Below, in pieces: positions 17,337 to 25,343 of a DNA stretch of 25,879 nucleotides (positions within the stretch are counted from its first letter, which is position 1; the number at the start of each line of letters is the position of its first letter). Origin of the DNA: Candidatus Heimdallarchaeota archaeon LC_3 (GTDB lineage Archaea > Asgardarchaeota > Heimdallarchaeia > Hodarchaeales > LC-3). The notes beneath the pieces are model-generated. The model was not told the origin of the DNA. It did not search any database and worked only from the letters and a program-made list of their open reading frames with translations. The stretch is taken from assembly GCA_001940645.1 (NCBI GenBank), contig MDVS01000151.1, forward strand, positions 1-25,879, given 5' to 3'. Made by a program: the position numbers and the translations under genes.

Positions 17337-17355
17337 AAAGAAGACCCCCTTCTTT
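17337..17355. other. Perfect 7-bp stem-loop, possible IS605-type end
   Basis: AAAGAAG (17337-17343), loop ACCCC, CTTCTTT (17349-17355), 33 bp after the TPR gene stop. It may terminate that transcript. The surrounding GAAGACCCCCTTCTTTAGAG also resembles the subterminal hairpin of IS200/IS605 right ends. Either reading is tentative. Confidence 0.35.
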
Positions 17356-17539
17356 AGAGACAGTATGAATTTCCATTTACTGTATTGGAAAGTTTCTTTC
17401 ACTACGATTTGCCAAACATCTATAGATATTAAGCATTAAACCTGTTAAAAGACCATATATCTTATGCAGAAAAATCATGTTCGATGGTAATCATTAACTG
17501 ATTACAAGATACTGCTCCGCGTAGCGCGTTTAAGTAAAA

Positions 17540-17860
17540 ATGTCTGCAACACTGTTGTGGCATGTTAGGAATCATTACGCACAACATGGTTCATATCTCC
17601 GTGATGAAACATTATATCCGACTAAGAAGCATGATGAAAATTATGATCAAATGCCTTCTCAGACAGCTCAAAAGTTGATTATGATAGCTGATCGAGCTAT
17701 TCAATCGTTTTTCAAACTTTAAATGCTAAAAAAAGCAGGAAAATACACTAAAACTGTTGATTTTCTGCTTATCGTCTCAAAAGTTGCTTCCAAACTCTTT
17801 CAATTGAAGTAATGACCTTGTGGACATACCGAAACATATAAGACTGGTAACGTTTCAACG
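17540..17860 (+). pseudogene. tnpB: TnpB fragment, stop codon and frameshift
   Basis: The coding remains of the element described above: 60 codons to TAA 17720-17722, a further 30 codons in the same frame, and a frameshifted continuation. Full TnpB proteins are about 350-450 residues; fewer than 110 are represented, all N-terminal. It is no longer a working RNA-guided nuclease. Confidence 0.55.
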
Positions 17861-17886
17861 TAACCGTAATGTATTAGCTTTCGTTT

Positions 17887-17917
17887 GAAGCCCAATCCGT
17901 CTGAATATGGTAGTTCA
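17887..17917 (+). repeat. IS605-type right end (degenerate hairpin plus TAGTTCA)
   Basis: GAAGCCCAATCCGTCTGAAT followed by ATGG and TAGTTCA matches the layout of IS200/IS605 right ends, where a GAAGCCC-led hairpin closes just before the cleavage site. The stem here is weak (CCAAT paired with ATATGG), consistent with decay. Its last three bases are the complement of the stop codon of the minus-strand FAH-family gene. Confidence 0.45.
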
Positions 17918-18694
17918 TTGTACTGAAATATTTAATGTTCCTATTCCATCAATAGAAGCTTTAAGTTTATCTCCTGGGGTAATAATTCCTACTCCTTCTG
18001 GAGTTCCAGTAAAAATTATATCTCCAGGATTTAATGAAACTATACTAGAAATATATTCAATAATTGATGAAATATCAAAAATCATATTTTTCGTATTTCC
18101 CATTTGACGCTTCTCATTGTTTATGTATAAACTAAGATTACAATCGGATAAATCAACCGATGAAGAATTAGCAATCCAAGGTCCAATAGGAGCAAATGTA
18201 TCATATGATTTTCCTCTAAACCATGTTTTATCTCTTTTTTGTAAATCTCTTGCTGTGATATCAAGTCCAATAGTATAACCTAGTATATAATCCATTGCTT
18301 CATCCTTCCTGATATTTTTCCCTCTTTTTTTTATTATTACAACCAATTCTGTTTCGTATTCCACTTGTTTTGATTTTTCAGGTAAAATAACCGTTCCATT
18401 ATTTCCTATTACAGAACTTAATGGTTTTTGGAACAACAAAGGTTCTTTTGGTATTTTATTTCCTAATTCTTCGGCATGACCTGCATAATTTCTTCCAACA
18501 CAAATTATTTTTGCTGTGTTTTCTATTGGAGGTTCATTCAGTGTATCCATAAGATTTTTCTTCTCTTTTTCTAATTTATTAGATGAATCAGCATCCCAAT
18601 TAAAAGAATAGATATCAACATCAAGATCTTTGAAACTGTTTTCAGATGCTAAGATATAATTTCCATTTAATTTAGCTAAAAACAAAAAAGTCAC
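17915..18694 (-). CDS. Fumarylacetoacetate hydrolase (FAH) family enzyme
   Basis: About 259 residues from GTG 18692-18694. Numbering from there: RNYAGHAEE (68-76) holds the family's catalytic His73; VEYETELVV gives metal-binding Glu114 and Glu116; LDITARD gives Asp145; later GKSYDTFAPIGPW and GTPEGVG complete the FAH signature. The family uses Mg or Mn to cleave or tautomerise acylpyruvate-type substrates (acylpyruvase, oxaloacetate decarboxylase or tautomerase, hydroxyheptadienedioate isomerase); which one is not decidable. The frame is open further upstream to an ATG at 18772, but that adds 26 hydrophobic, non-family residues; a TTG at 18685 is also possible. It is convergent with the TnpB relic and divergent from the polyprenyl synthase. 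Confidence 0.88.
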   Translation of the reverse strand: MTFLFLAKLNGNYILASENSFKDLDVDIYSFNWDADSSNKLEKEKKNLMDTLNEPPIENTAKIICVGRNYAGHAEELGNKIPKEPLLFQKPLSSVIGNNGTVILPEKSKQVEYETELVVIIKKRGKNIRKDEAMDYILGYTIGLDITARDLQKRDKTWFRGKSYDTFAPIGPWIANSSSVDLSDCNLSLYINNEKRQMGNTKNMIFDISSIIEYISSIVSLNPGDIIFTGTPEGVGIITPGDKLKASIDGIGTLNISVQ

Positions 18695-18907
18695 CTTTAC
18701 ACGTTGTAAAATCCTTACCTTAATATCTAAATAAAAAATTAAAAAATAATCTTTTATAAACAAAAAAGTCATAAACGCCCTTGATTTTTTATCTTTTACT
18801 CAGGGGAATTTAAGAAAATCTTTAGAAAACATTAAGGATAAAAATTTAATTTTAAATAAATTTAAAATGTTAAATATTTACAAAATAACTTGTTGGATAA
18901 CTTTGTA

Positions 18908-19933
18908 ATGGCTTATAGTGATTTGCTTGATTTAATTACTAAATTAGGGAAAAAAATAGAAGACCCTATGTATTCATTACTTGAAAAGCATGTTCATAAA
19001 GATTTTAGGCCTGTTGTTGTATATCAAGCAAAAGCCGGGGGTAAAAGAATTAGGCCAGTAATGACACTTCTTTTTTCACAGGCTGCAGGTGGTTCATTAG
19101 ATGATGCGTTATATGGGGCAATTGGAGTCGAGTTAATTCATAATTACTCATTAATAATTGACGATATTATTGATCAAGGAACATTACGAAGAGGAATACA
19201 AACTGTCCGTGCAAAATTTTCAGACGAAATGGCTCTCTTATCAAGTATGATTCATCGTGAAACTATTTATGACTGTGCAAGATTGACTAAAAAACCCAAA
19301 AAAGTCTTGGAAATTTATTCTAAAACAATAAGAGAATTGGTAGAAGGTGAAAGGTTAGATATTTTGTTAGAACAAAAACAAGATCATGATTATTATAAAG
19401 GATTTAGTATTTCACCAGAAAAATTTACAGAAGATACATATTTAGAAATGATATACAAAAAAACATCTATTCTTTTTTCTTGTGCATCCGAAATTGGAGT
19501 CATTCTAGGAGGAGGAACTCCAGAACAAATAAAAGCAGCTAAAAATTTTGGTACGATGGCTGGTTTAGCATTTCAAGTTGTTGATGATATTCTTGATTTG
19601 AAAGGAGAGGAAAAAAGTTTCGGAAAAGAAATAGGGAAGGATATTAAGGAAGGAAAAATTTCTAATTATCCCTTATTACTTGCTTATATAAATATGGGAG
19701 AAAACGATCAACAAACTGTATTAAAAATTCTTCAAACTAAAAATCCAAATGAGAACGATATTAATACTTGTTTACAGCTAGTAGAAAAAAAAAAGGGATT
19801 TGAAAAGGCAAAAACTAAAGCAAGTTCTTATATAAATAAAGCTAAAGGAAGTTTAGACAATATTTTTCCAAATAAAGAAGCAATTGATTCAATTAAGGCA
19901 AGTGCTGACTTCATCGTAAATAGATATATATGA
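18908..19933 (+). CDS. Polyprenyl diphosphate synthase, probable geranylgeranyl-diphosphate synthase
   Basis: 341 residues from ATG 18908 (two in-frame TTGs lie upstream at 18890). It belongs to the trans-isoprenyl synthase family that condenses isopentenyl diphosphate with allylic diphosphates; in archaea the C20 product feeds ether-lipid synthesis. GGKRIRP binds isopentenyl diphosphate; the first aspartate motif is DDIID (85-89) followed by GTLRRG, the second is DDILD (226-230). The residue five before the first motif is Tyr80, an aromatic at the position that limits chain length in archaeal-type enzymes, which favours a C15-C20 product. The 'GD' pair common after the first motif is absent (MALLSSMIHRET instead). 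Chain length is an inference. Confidence 0.9.
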   Translation: MAYSDLLDLITKLGKKIEDPMYSLLEKHVHKDFRPVVVYQAKAGGKRIRPVMTLLFSQAAGGSLDDALYGAIGVELIHNYSLIIDDIIDQGTLRRGIQTVRAKFSDEMALLSSMIHRETIYDCARLTKKPKKVLEIYSKTIRELVEGERLDILLEQKQDHDYYKGFSISPEKFTEDTYLEMIYKKTSILFSCASEIGVILGGGTPEQIKAAKNFGTMAGLAFQVVDDILDLKGEEKSFGKEIGKDIKEGKISNYPLLLAYINMGENDQQTVLKILQTKNPNENDINTCLQLVEKKKGFEKAKTKASSYINKAKGSLDNIFPNKEAIDSIKASADFIVNRYI

Positions 19934-20219
19934 AGAAATAAAAATATGTATGAAATTGGTAATAACATAGGTCTTCCTGAATCTAAGAAATTATAGAGGT
20001 GGTTTGTTGTAATGATTGTCATCATTATATTCTTTTTATAAAGATGAAACCACATATTATAATAGAAATAAATTTTCAATAATTATCTACTATACTCGTT
20101 AGACAGTAATTGAGTTATAAAATTGGCATTTAGAAAATTGTTAAAATGAAAAAACAGTTTTTAATGTGTAAATATTGAAAGAATCTTTATAGATTAGATG
20201 AAAAAAATTGTGAGTGCAA

Positions 20220-22154
20220 ATGAGTACGGAGAAATCACTAAAATCAACTGATGTGACCAGTTCAGAAAATGAACCCATATTGGATCTCGAAATAGAGACC
20301 ACAGAAGAGCTAACGGTACCGCATAGGCTCGTTGATCATGTCATTGGTCAAGAACAAAGTGTAAAACTTATGAAAAAAGCAGCGATCCAAAGGAGGAATA
20401 TACTTCTTATTGGTGATCCTGGAACAGGCAAGAGTATGCTTGGTCAGGCACTAGCTGAATTATTACCACGTGAGGAGCTTGAGGATATTTTATGTTTACC
20501 AAACCCAAATGATAATCAGGTACCTCGTATTATGACGGTCGCCATGGGAGAGGGCAGACGCATAGTTGCTCAATATAAAGAAAGAGCAAGAGAGGAAGAT
20601 AGAAATCGCAATTTAATGCTTTTCGCTATACCAGCCCTTGTGATGGTAGTTATTCTCTTCATTGCTATACTGGCTGCTAACGATAATCCAGCCGCAGCTG
20701 TTAACACCATTGTTACTGGTATGTTAGTAGTGGTTTTACTATTATTATTAATGTCTCAATTTCGTTCTAAACGCGTTAATCTTACCCCTAAGTTATTAGT
20801 AGATAATGCAGAATCAACTACAGCTCCTTTTGCAGACGCAACCGGTTCACACAGTGGAGCATTACTTGGAGATGTTAGACATGATCCTTTTCAGTCTGGT
20901 GGACTCGGAACTCCTGCTCATGAACGTGTTGAATCAGGATTGATTCATAAATCACACAAGGGTGTTTTGTATATTGACGAAATTGCAACTCTATCCCAAA
21001 AAACTCAACAACAATTACTTACTGCTATGCAAGATAGAAAGTTATCAATAACCGGTAGATCTGAACTATCTTCAGGTGCTATGGTTAGAAGTGAACCAGT
21101 TCCTTGTGATTTTATTCTCATCGCAGCAGGTAATATAGACACTACAAGACGTATGCATCCCGCGTTACGTTCAAGAATTCGTGGATACGGATATGAAATT
21201 TTCATTAATCACGACATGCCTGATGTATCTTCAAATAGGAGAAAATTAGCAAGATTTATTGCTCAAGAAGTTCTTAAGGATGGAAAAATTCCCCATTTTT
21301 CCAAATCTGCTGTAGAATCAATTATTATTGAAGCAAGGAAACGGGCTGACCGAAAACACCGTTTAACATTGCGATTACGTGATTTAGGAGGATTAATTAG
21401 AGCTGCTGGTGATATAGCTAGAGAAGAAGGGGTTCGATATGTTGAAACAAGACACGTCGAAGGTGCTTTTGGTTTAGCAAGTCCCTTAGAAGCTCAAATT
21501 GCCGATAAACAAATCGAACGATCTAAAGAATATTCACTTATTCTCACAAAAGGTTCGCAAATTGGTCGCGTCAATGGATTGTCAGTTATATCAGATTCAA
21601 CAGGCGGTATGCGTGCAGGGAATGTTATGCCAATTGAAGCAAAAATTACTCCAGCACAAGGACAAGGTGGACGGGTAATTGCAACTGGTGGATTACGAAT
21701 TATTGCTAGAGAATCAGTTCAAAATGTTTCTGCTTTAATCAAATTTTTCACCGGTAAAGATATATCAAACTTGGACATTCATTGTCAATTCTTAGGTACA
21801 CATGGTGTCGAAGGAGATTCTGCATCAATCACGCTGGCTACTGCTATCATTTCTGATCTTGAGGGATATCCTGTTCGGCAAGATATAGCTATGACTGGAT
21901 CTTTATCTATTCGAGGTGAAGTGCTTCCTATCGGCGGTGTAACAGCTAAAATTGAAGGAGCATATAAAAGTGGGATAAATGAAATCATAGTCCCTCTCCT
22001 TAATATGGAGGATATTGTTTTAACTGAAGATTTGAAGAAAAATGTTATCATTCATCCAGTCAAGGTCTTGAGTGAGGTGTTGGATATAGTTTTAGTCGGT
22101 TGGAAGGAAGCAAATCAGCAAAAGAAATACGTCTCTGATATTCCGTTAGTTTAA
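20220..22154 (+). CDS. lonB: Archaeal Lon protease, membrane-bound LonB type
   Basis: 644 residues from ATG 20220, with GTGAG ending six bases before it; a GTG at 20214 is in frame. It is an ATP-dependent membrane protease that degrades misfolded or regulatory proteins from the cytosolic face. Order of parts: AAA+ Walker A GDPGTGKS (65-72); an insertion with two TM helices (about 133-153 and 163-181), the hallmark of archaeal LonB; Walker B LYIDE (about 250-254); arginine-finger and sensor region near MHPALRSR; S16 protease domain from about 430. The Ser-Lys dyad is Ser534 (in EGDSAS) and Lys577 (in GGVTAKIEGA), 43 residues apart as in known Lon enzymes. Nothing is missing. It stands alone, with a 280-bp upstream gap that should contain its promoter. 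Confidence 0.96.
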   Translation: MSTEKSLKSTDVTSSENEPILDLEIETTEELTVPHRLVDHVIGQEQSVKLMKKAAIQRRNILLIGDPGTGKSMLGQALAELLPREELEDILCLPNPNDNQVPRIMTVAMGEGRRIVAQYKERAREEDRNRNLMLFAIPALVMVVILFIAILAANDNPAAAVNTIVTGMLVVVLLLLLMSQFRSKRVNLTPKLLVDNAESTTAPFADATGSHSGALLGDVRHDPFQSGGLGTPAHERVESGLIHKSHKGVLYIDEIATLSQKTQQQLLTAMQDRKLSITGRSELSSGAMVRSEPVPCDFILIAAGNIDTTRRMHPALRSRIRGYGYEIFINHDMPDVSSNRRKLARFIAQEVLKDGKIPHFSKSAVESIIIEARKRADRKHRLTLRLRDLGGLIRAAGDIAREEGVRYVETRHVEGAFGLASPLEAQIADKQIERSKEYSLILTKGSQIGRVNGLSVISDSTGGMRAGNVMPIEAKITPAQGQGGRVIATGGLRIIARESVQNVSALIKFFTGKDISNLDIHCQFLGTHGVEGDSASITLATAIISDLEGYPVRQDIAMTGSLSIRGEVLPIGGVTAKIEGAYKSGINEIIVPLLNMEDIVLTEDLKKNVIIHPVKVLSEVLDIVLVGWKEANQQKKYVSDIPLV

Positions 22155-22270
22155 AGATTAGGAACAAAAATTATCCTGATACTTGTAAAACATTAATGTT
22201 AAAGAGTTAAAAAAAATAGTTCTTTTTTATTAATTTATACAAATTTTAAATATCTTTAAAATTTAATATT

Positions 22271-23683
22271 TTAAAGATCAGGAAATCCTTTGAGTTTATG
22301 CAAGGATATAAGCCATTCGTATTTCTTCTTATTTTGTTCATCTAGTGTAAAAATATTCGGATAATCATTAGGATCAGTTGATTGAAACAAAATTTTTTCT
22401 TTTTTAAACCATTTCTCTTTAATTAAATCATAAGTTACAGATGGATCAATAAAATTAGAAGTTTTGTAAAATTTGTACAAATAAATTCCTTCAAATGCTA
22501 AATATCCGTATACTTCAAAGAAATCAATAATAAAATCGATTAAATATTTTTTTCTTCGATTAGCTCTTCTACCAAATTGTTTATTTGAAGTATTCTTTTC
22601 AAAGTCTATAACAGCCCTTTTGTATTTTTTTTCTAAAATCCCTCCTCTATATAACATATAAAATTCAGAATATCTTTTATATTGATAATCTCTGTCCATC
22701 AATTTCTTATATTGTTTGTATGATGAAGTAACGGATGGATTAACACATGATGCAACATACTTATCCATATTTTTTTCTAATTTTTTATTAAAGATTGTAA
22801 GAAGTAATAGATTAAAAGAACTCTCCTTAAATTTGATTAATGGGGTTTTTGTTACTGTATATCCTAGTGTTCTTAATACCAATGAAGCGTATATTTGCCA
22901 GTATACAGCAATTTCGGAAATATCTTGATCTTCACTTACACATTGAATCACGGGAAATCTCCTTATTTTAGGCGAAATAAGTGGGATATCTGTTAAAAAA
23001 TAAGTCAATTTACTTTTTGATAAAAAATTAAACCATTCTTTAAGATAACGCTCAATTAAGGTATTGTCTTCGATCGGGATTCGATATAAGTGAATAAAAA
23101 TATTATAAGGAATATGTATAGTTTGATTAGGTAAATTATCTGATCCCCAAATTTTACCTTCCTCGGTATCTATCCATTTATGGTATAATTCTAGCATATC
23201 TTCTATTGAGGTGTTATAATTTACTAATGAATCTAAAAATCTTTTTAGTAAATGCTGACTGTTTCCGATAACTCGCAGATTTCGTGCAATTCCTGCTAAA
23301 AATATTTGGATCAATTTTCCAAAATTTGATACTTGTTCTTTAGTTTCTAAAATTAATTGAATCAATTCTTTTATTTTAATGCTTGTAATTTCCCAATTCC
23401 ATTCAGGTATTAAAATTTCAGGAGGTAGGACTAAATTAGAATCAAAATTTGTTAATTTTTTAATTTCATTTAAAGATTCTTCTTCTATAAAATTGAAATC
23501 TATTATTTTTAGTAATCTGTTCAAGTATTCTGTGTTTTGTTTCTGATCTGAGTTTATTAATACATTTTTTTTATAAATATGAGTCTTCACATTAAATATT
23601 TTTTCTAAATATGGTATCAGCTCTTTTGTGTACCAAAAAAATTTTGAAGATATTATTAGAGATTTTTTTTCAGTTTTGCTCAA
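22271..23683 (-). CDS. Unrecognised 470-residue basic protein
   Basis: Starts at TTG 23681-23683 (MSKTEKKSL), stops TAA. Lys/Ile/Asn-rich, mostly helical; no signal peptide, no TM, no catalytic motif I can name. A basic region near residues 365-395 (KQFGRRANRRKKYLIDF) could bind nucleic acid. Only two Cys (around CVSEDQD and CVNPSV). The N-terminal 60 residues have an alpha/beta pattern (LIISSKFFWYTKELIPYLEK). It lies in tandem with, and about 240 bp downstream of, the truncated surface-protein gene. The length and uninterrupted frame make it a credible gene. Confidence 0.6.
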   Translation of the reverse strand: MSKTEKKSLIISSKFFWYTKELIPYLEKIFNVKTHIYKKNVLINSDQKQNTEYLNRLLKIIDFNFIEEESLNEIKKLTNFDSNLVLPPEILIPEWNWEITSIKIKELIQLILETKEQVSNFGKLIQIFLAGIARNLRVIGNSQHLLKRFLDSLVNYNTSIEDMLELYHKWIDTEEGKIWGSDNLPNQTIHIPYNIFIHLYRIPIEDNTLIERYLKEWFNFLSKSKLTYFLTDIPLISPKIRRFPVIQCVSEDQDISEIAVYWQIYASLVLRTLGYTVTKTPLIKFKESSFNLLLLTIFNKKLEKNMDKYVASCVNPSVTSSYKQYKKLMDRDYQYKRYSEFYMLYRGGILEKKYKRAVIDFEKNTSNKQFGRRANRRKKYLIDFIIDFFEVYGYLAFEGIYLYKFYKTSNFIDPSVTYDLIKEKWFKKEKILFQSTDPNDYPNIFTLDEQNKKKYEWLISLHKLKGFPDL

Positions 23684-24055
23684 TTAAATCACTGAATGAG
23701 CTGTTTTACTAAACAATTTTAATTGATTAATGGGTTCTTGTTTTATTTTACCTTTCTTTTTTTCTTTATTCTTTTTCACTTGTAACCTTTTAATGCAAAA
23801 AATGGTTTACATTCTTCCTGAATACAATCTAGAAATTTGAAATTAAATTTCCTTTTAAAATATTTAAATGTTTAAAGATCAATAAGAAAAAAAGTAATTA
23901 AATCAATTTTTGTGAACGTCAATTACGTTTTTTCTTTTCTTCTCTTTATTATTGGATATGAAAGCACAACAAAGCCTAGAAAAAGTGTAAAAAGGTTTAG
24001 AAATAATGGAGTGGTTGTTATACTTTTGTTAGTACTTGAATCATCAGCAGAATTT

Positions 24056-24088
24056 GTGGGTGTAGGTGTTGTAGGTGTTGTAGGTGTA
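24056..24088 (-). repeat. Short GTAGGTGTT-type tandem repeat
   Basis: A degenerate simple repeat of GTGTAGGT-like units on the plus strand encodes the Thr-Pro stalk (TPTTPTTPTPT) of the surface protein. Such stalks vary in length by slippage. Confidence 0.7.
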
Positions 24089-24108
24089 GATTCAGTTGGA
24101 TTTTCAGT

Positions 24109-24726
24109 GGTGATTTCAAAGGTTGGCGAGAAGATTTCAAAATTAGAAGTACCGTTGGAAATAAAAATAAAAATTTTATACATCCCCTTTGATAACAACG
24201 AAACATCAACTTCAAGCTCATAGGTTGAAGAAATTTCATTGTATGCTAAGTTTTGAGAAAAATCTTTTATTATTTCTTTTGTATTAGCATCTATTATTGA
24301 AAAATTCGCATATATTATTGAAGATACATTCCATGATGGATTCAAAGCCTCTAAATAGATTGAATTTATTATAACAGTCATTGTTTGACTATTGTAATTA
24401 AAATAAGCAAAATCTTCAAAAGAAATTTCAAATTCAGGAGAAAGGAGTTCCAAGACAGTAGTGCTATTGGAAATAAAAATGCGTATTTGATAAGTTCCAG
24501 GCAATAACAATGATTTACTGACCTCTAATTCATAAGTTGAAGAAATAACATTATAAGTTAAATTTTGAGAATGTTTTATGGTCTTATTTGAATCGAGATT
24601 AACAATGGAGTAATTAGCATAAACTATTGAAGATTCATTCCATAAATTTAAAGGATCCTCAACAACAATTCCTTTCATAATAACTAAATTATCGCTGGAA
24701 TCAAATTGATTGTAAATGATTTCAAT
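24109..24726 (-). repeat. Tandem Ig-like domain repeats within the surface protein
   Basis: Two consecutive copies of about 100 residues. Matching blocks are SSIVYANYSIV and SSIIYANFSII, SQNLTYNVISSTYELEV and SQNLAYNEISSTYELEV, and GTYQIRIFISN and GMYKIFIFISN. The DNA of the matching blocks is also similar, which points to internal duplication. Confidence 0.8.
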
Positions 24727-25343
24727 TGATGCTAATTCAGCATAAAGATTATAATCATTCTGAAAATCTACTTCATTGACGACGTCTACTCCCGAAGATA
24801 ACCCATCAACGCTAGAAATGAGTAATATTACTTTAGAATTATCATTTAACGTGAATTTGGAGATAAAAAGATGTAATTCATTATTTTCTATTGAGCTGGA
24901 TTTAAAAGAATTTATTGTCCAATTAGAATATTTTGTTGAATAGGTTAAAGTAGAAATTGAAAAATCACCTGTGATATCTCCAAAAAATTCAATTTTAAGG
25001 TTAGATGGACTAGAGGTAGCACTAAATTCATAAATATCTGTACCCCAATAGGTAACACTTTCAGAATATGTTTTAGGGTAATTAAAAATTTTAGTAGGAA
25101 TCCTTGCTGAAAGGTTGAAATTATCATATCCATACTCAACTGATCCCTCTATATCTAATGTATTAGCAATTGTCCAATCTGTGAAAATATCAATAAAGTT
25201 ACCTGTATACCCATAATTAGTTTGTAGTATATCTAAGATACTTGATTTATCGATCAAAGTTGAATTAACGATTTCCCCAATAATACTTGAACCAAATCGC
25301 TCACTTAAATATAAGAAAAATACAGTACTTCCGCAAGTCTAGA

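Larger units (their letters stand above)
17518..17917 (+). mobile_element. tnpB: Decayed IS605-family (TnpB) element
   Basis: The gap 17305-17914 has a GC-richer patch unlike its surroundings. A small GC hairpin (CGCG TAG CGCG, 17518-17528) precedes an ORF, 17540-17722, whose product resembles the N-terminal third of TnpB: YDQMPSQTAQKLIMIADRA followed by IQSFFKL, the equivalent of the family's 'LPSQTAQQ..., ...KSFF' helix. An in-frame TAA (17720-17722) cuts it, after which the same frame continues with MLKKAGKYTKT, again TnpB-like; a further frameshift near 17757 restores YRLKSCFQTLSIE. The RuvC catalytic region and zinc finger are missing, so the element cannot act. It ends at 17917 with a right-end-type hairpin and TAGTTCA. 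Confidence 0.6.
23923..25338 (-). pseudogene. Surface-anchored protein with N-terminal part removed by an insertion sequence
   Basis: The frame is open from about 25338, where it meets the IS-like DNA, to TAA at 23923 (472 codons); a TTG at 25255-25257 is the first usable start and gives 444 residues. The opening FFLYLSERFGSSIIGEIV, then TGNFIDIFTDWTIANTLD, resemble the region just after the catalytic helix of extracellular metallopeptidases of the M30/hyicolysin and immune-inhibitor-A type, so the HExxH-bearing N-terminus is probably gone. After a beta-rich region come two tandem Ig-like repeats (residues about 178-280 and 283-383 of the 444), a Thr/Pro stalk and a C-terminal TM helix with KRRKEK. 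It would have been displayed on the cell surface. The stalk and repeats are intact, so damage looks recent. Confidence 0.6.

Noticed and set aside
17305..17914. Active IS605 element
   Set aside because: The TnpB frame is broken and lacks its RuvC and zinc-finger regions; no TnpA is present.
23912..24223. Plus-strand ORF opposite the surface-protein stalk
   Set aside because: Its Val-Gly repeats are the antisense reading of the Thr-Pro stalk; no ribosome site.
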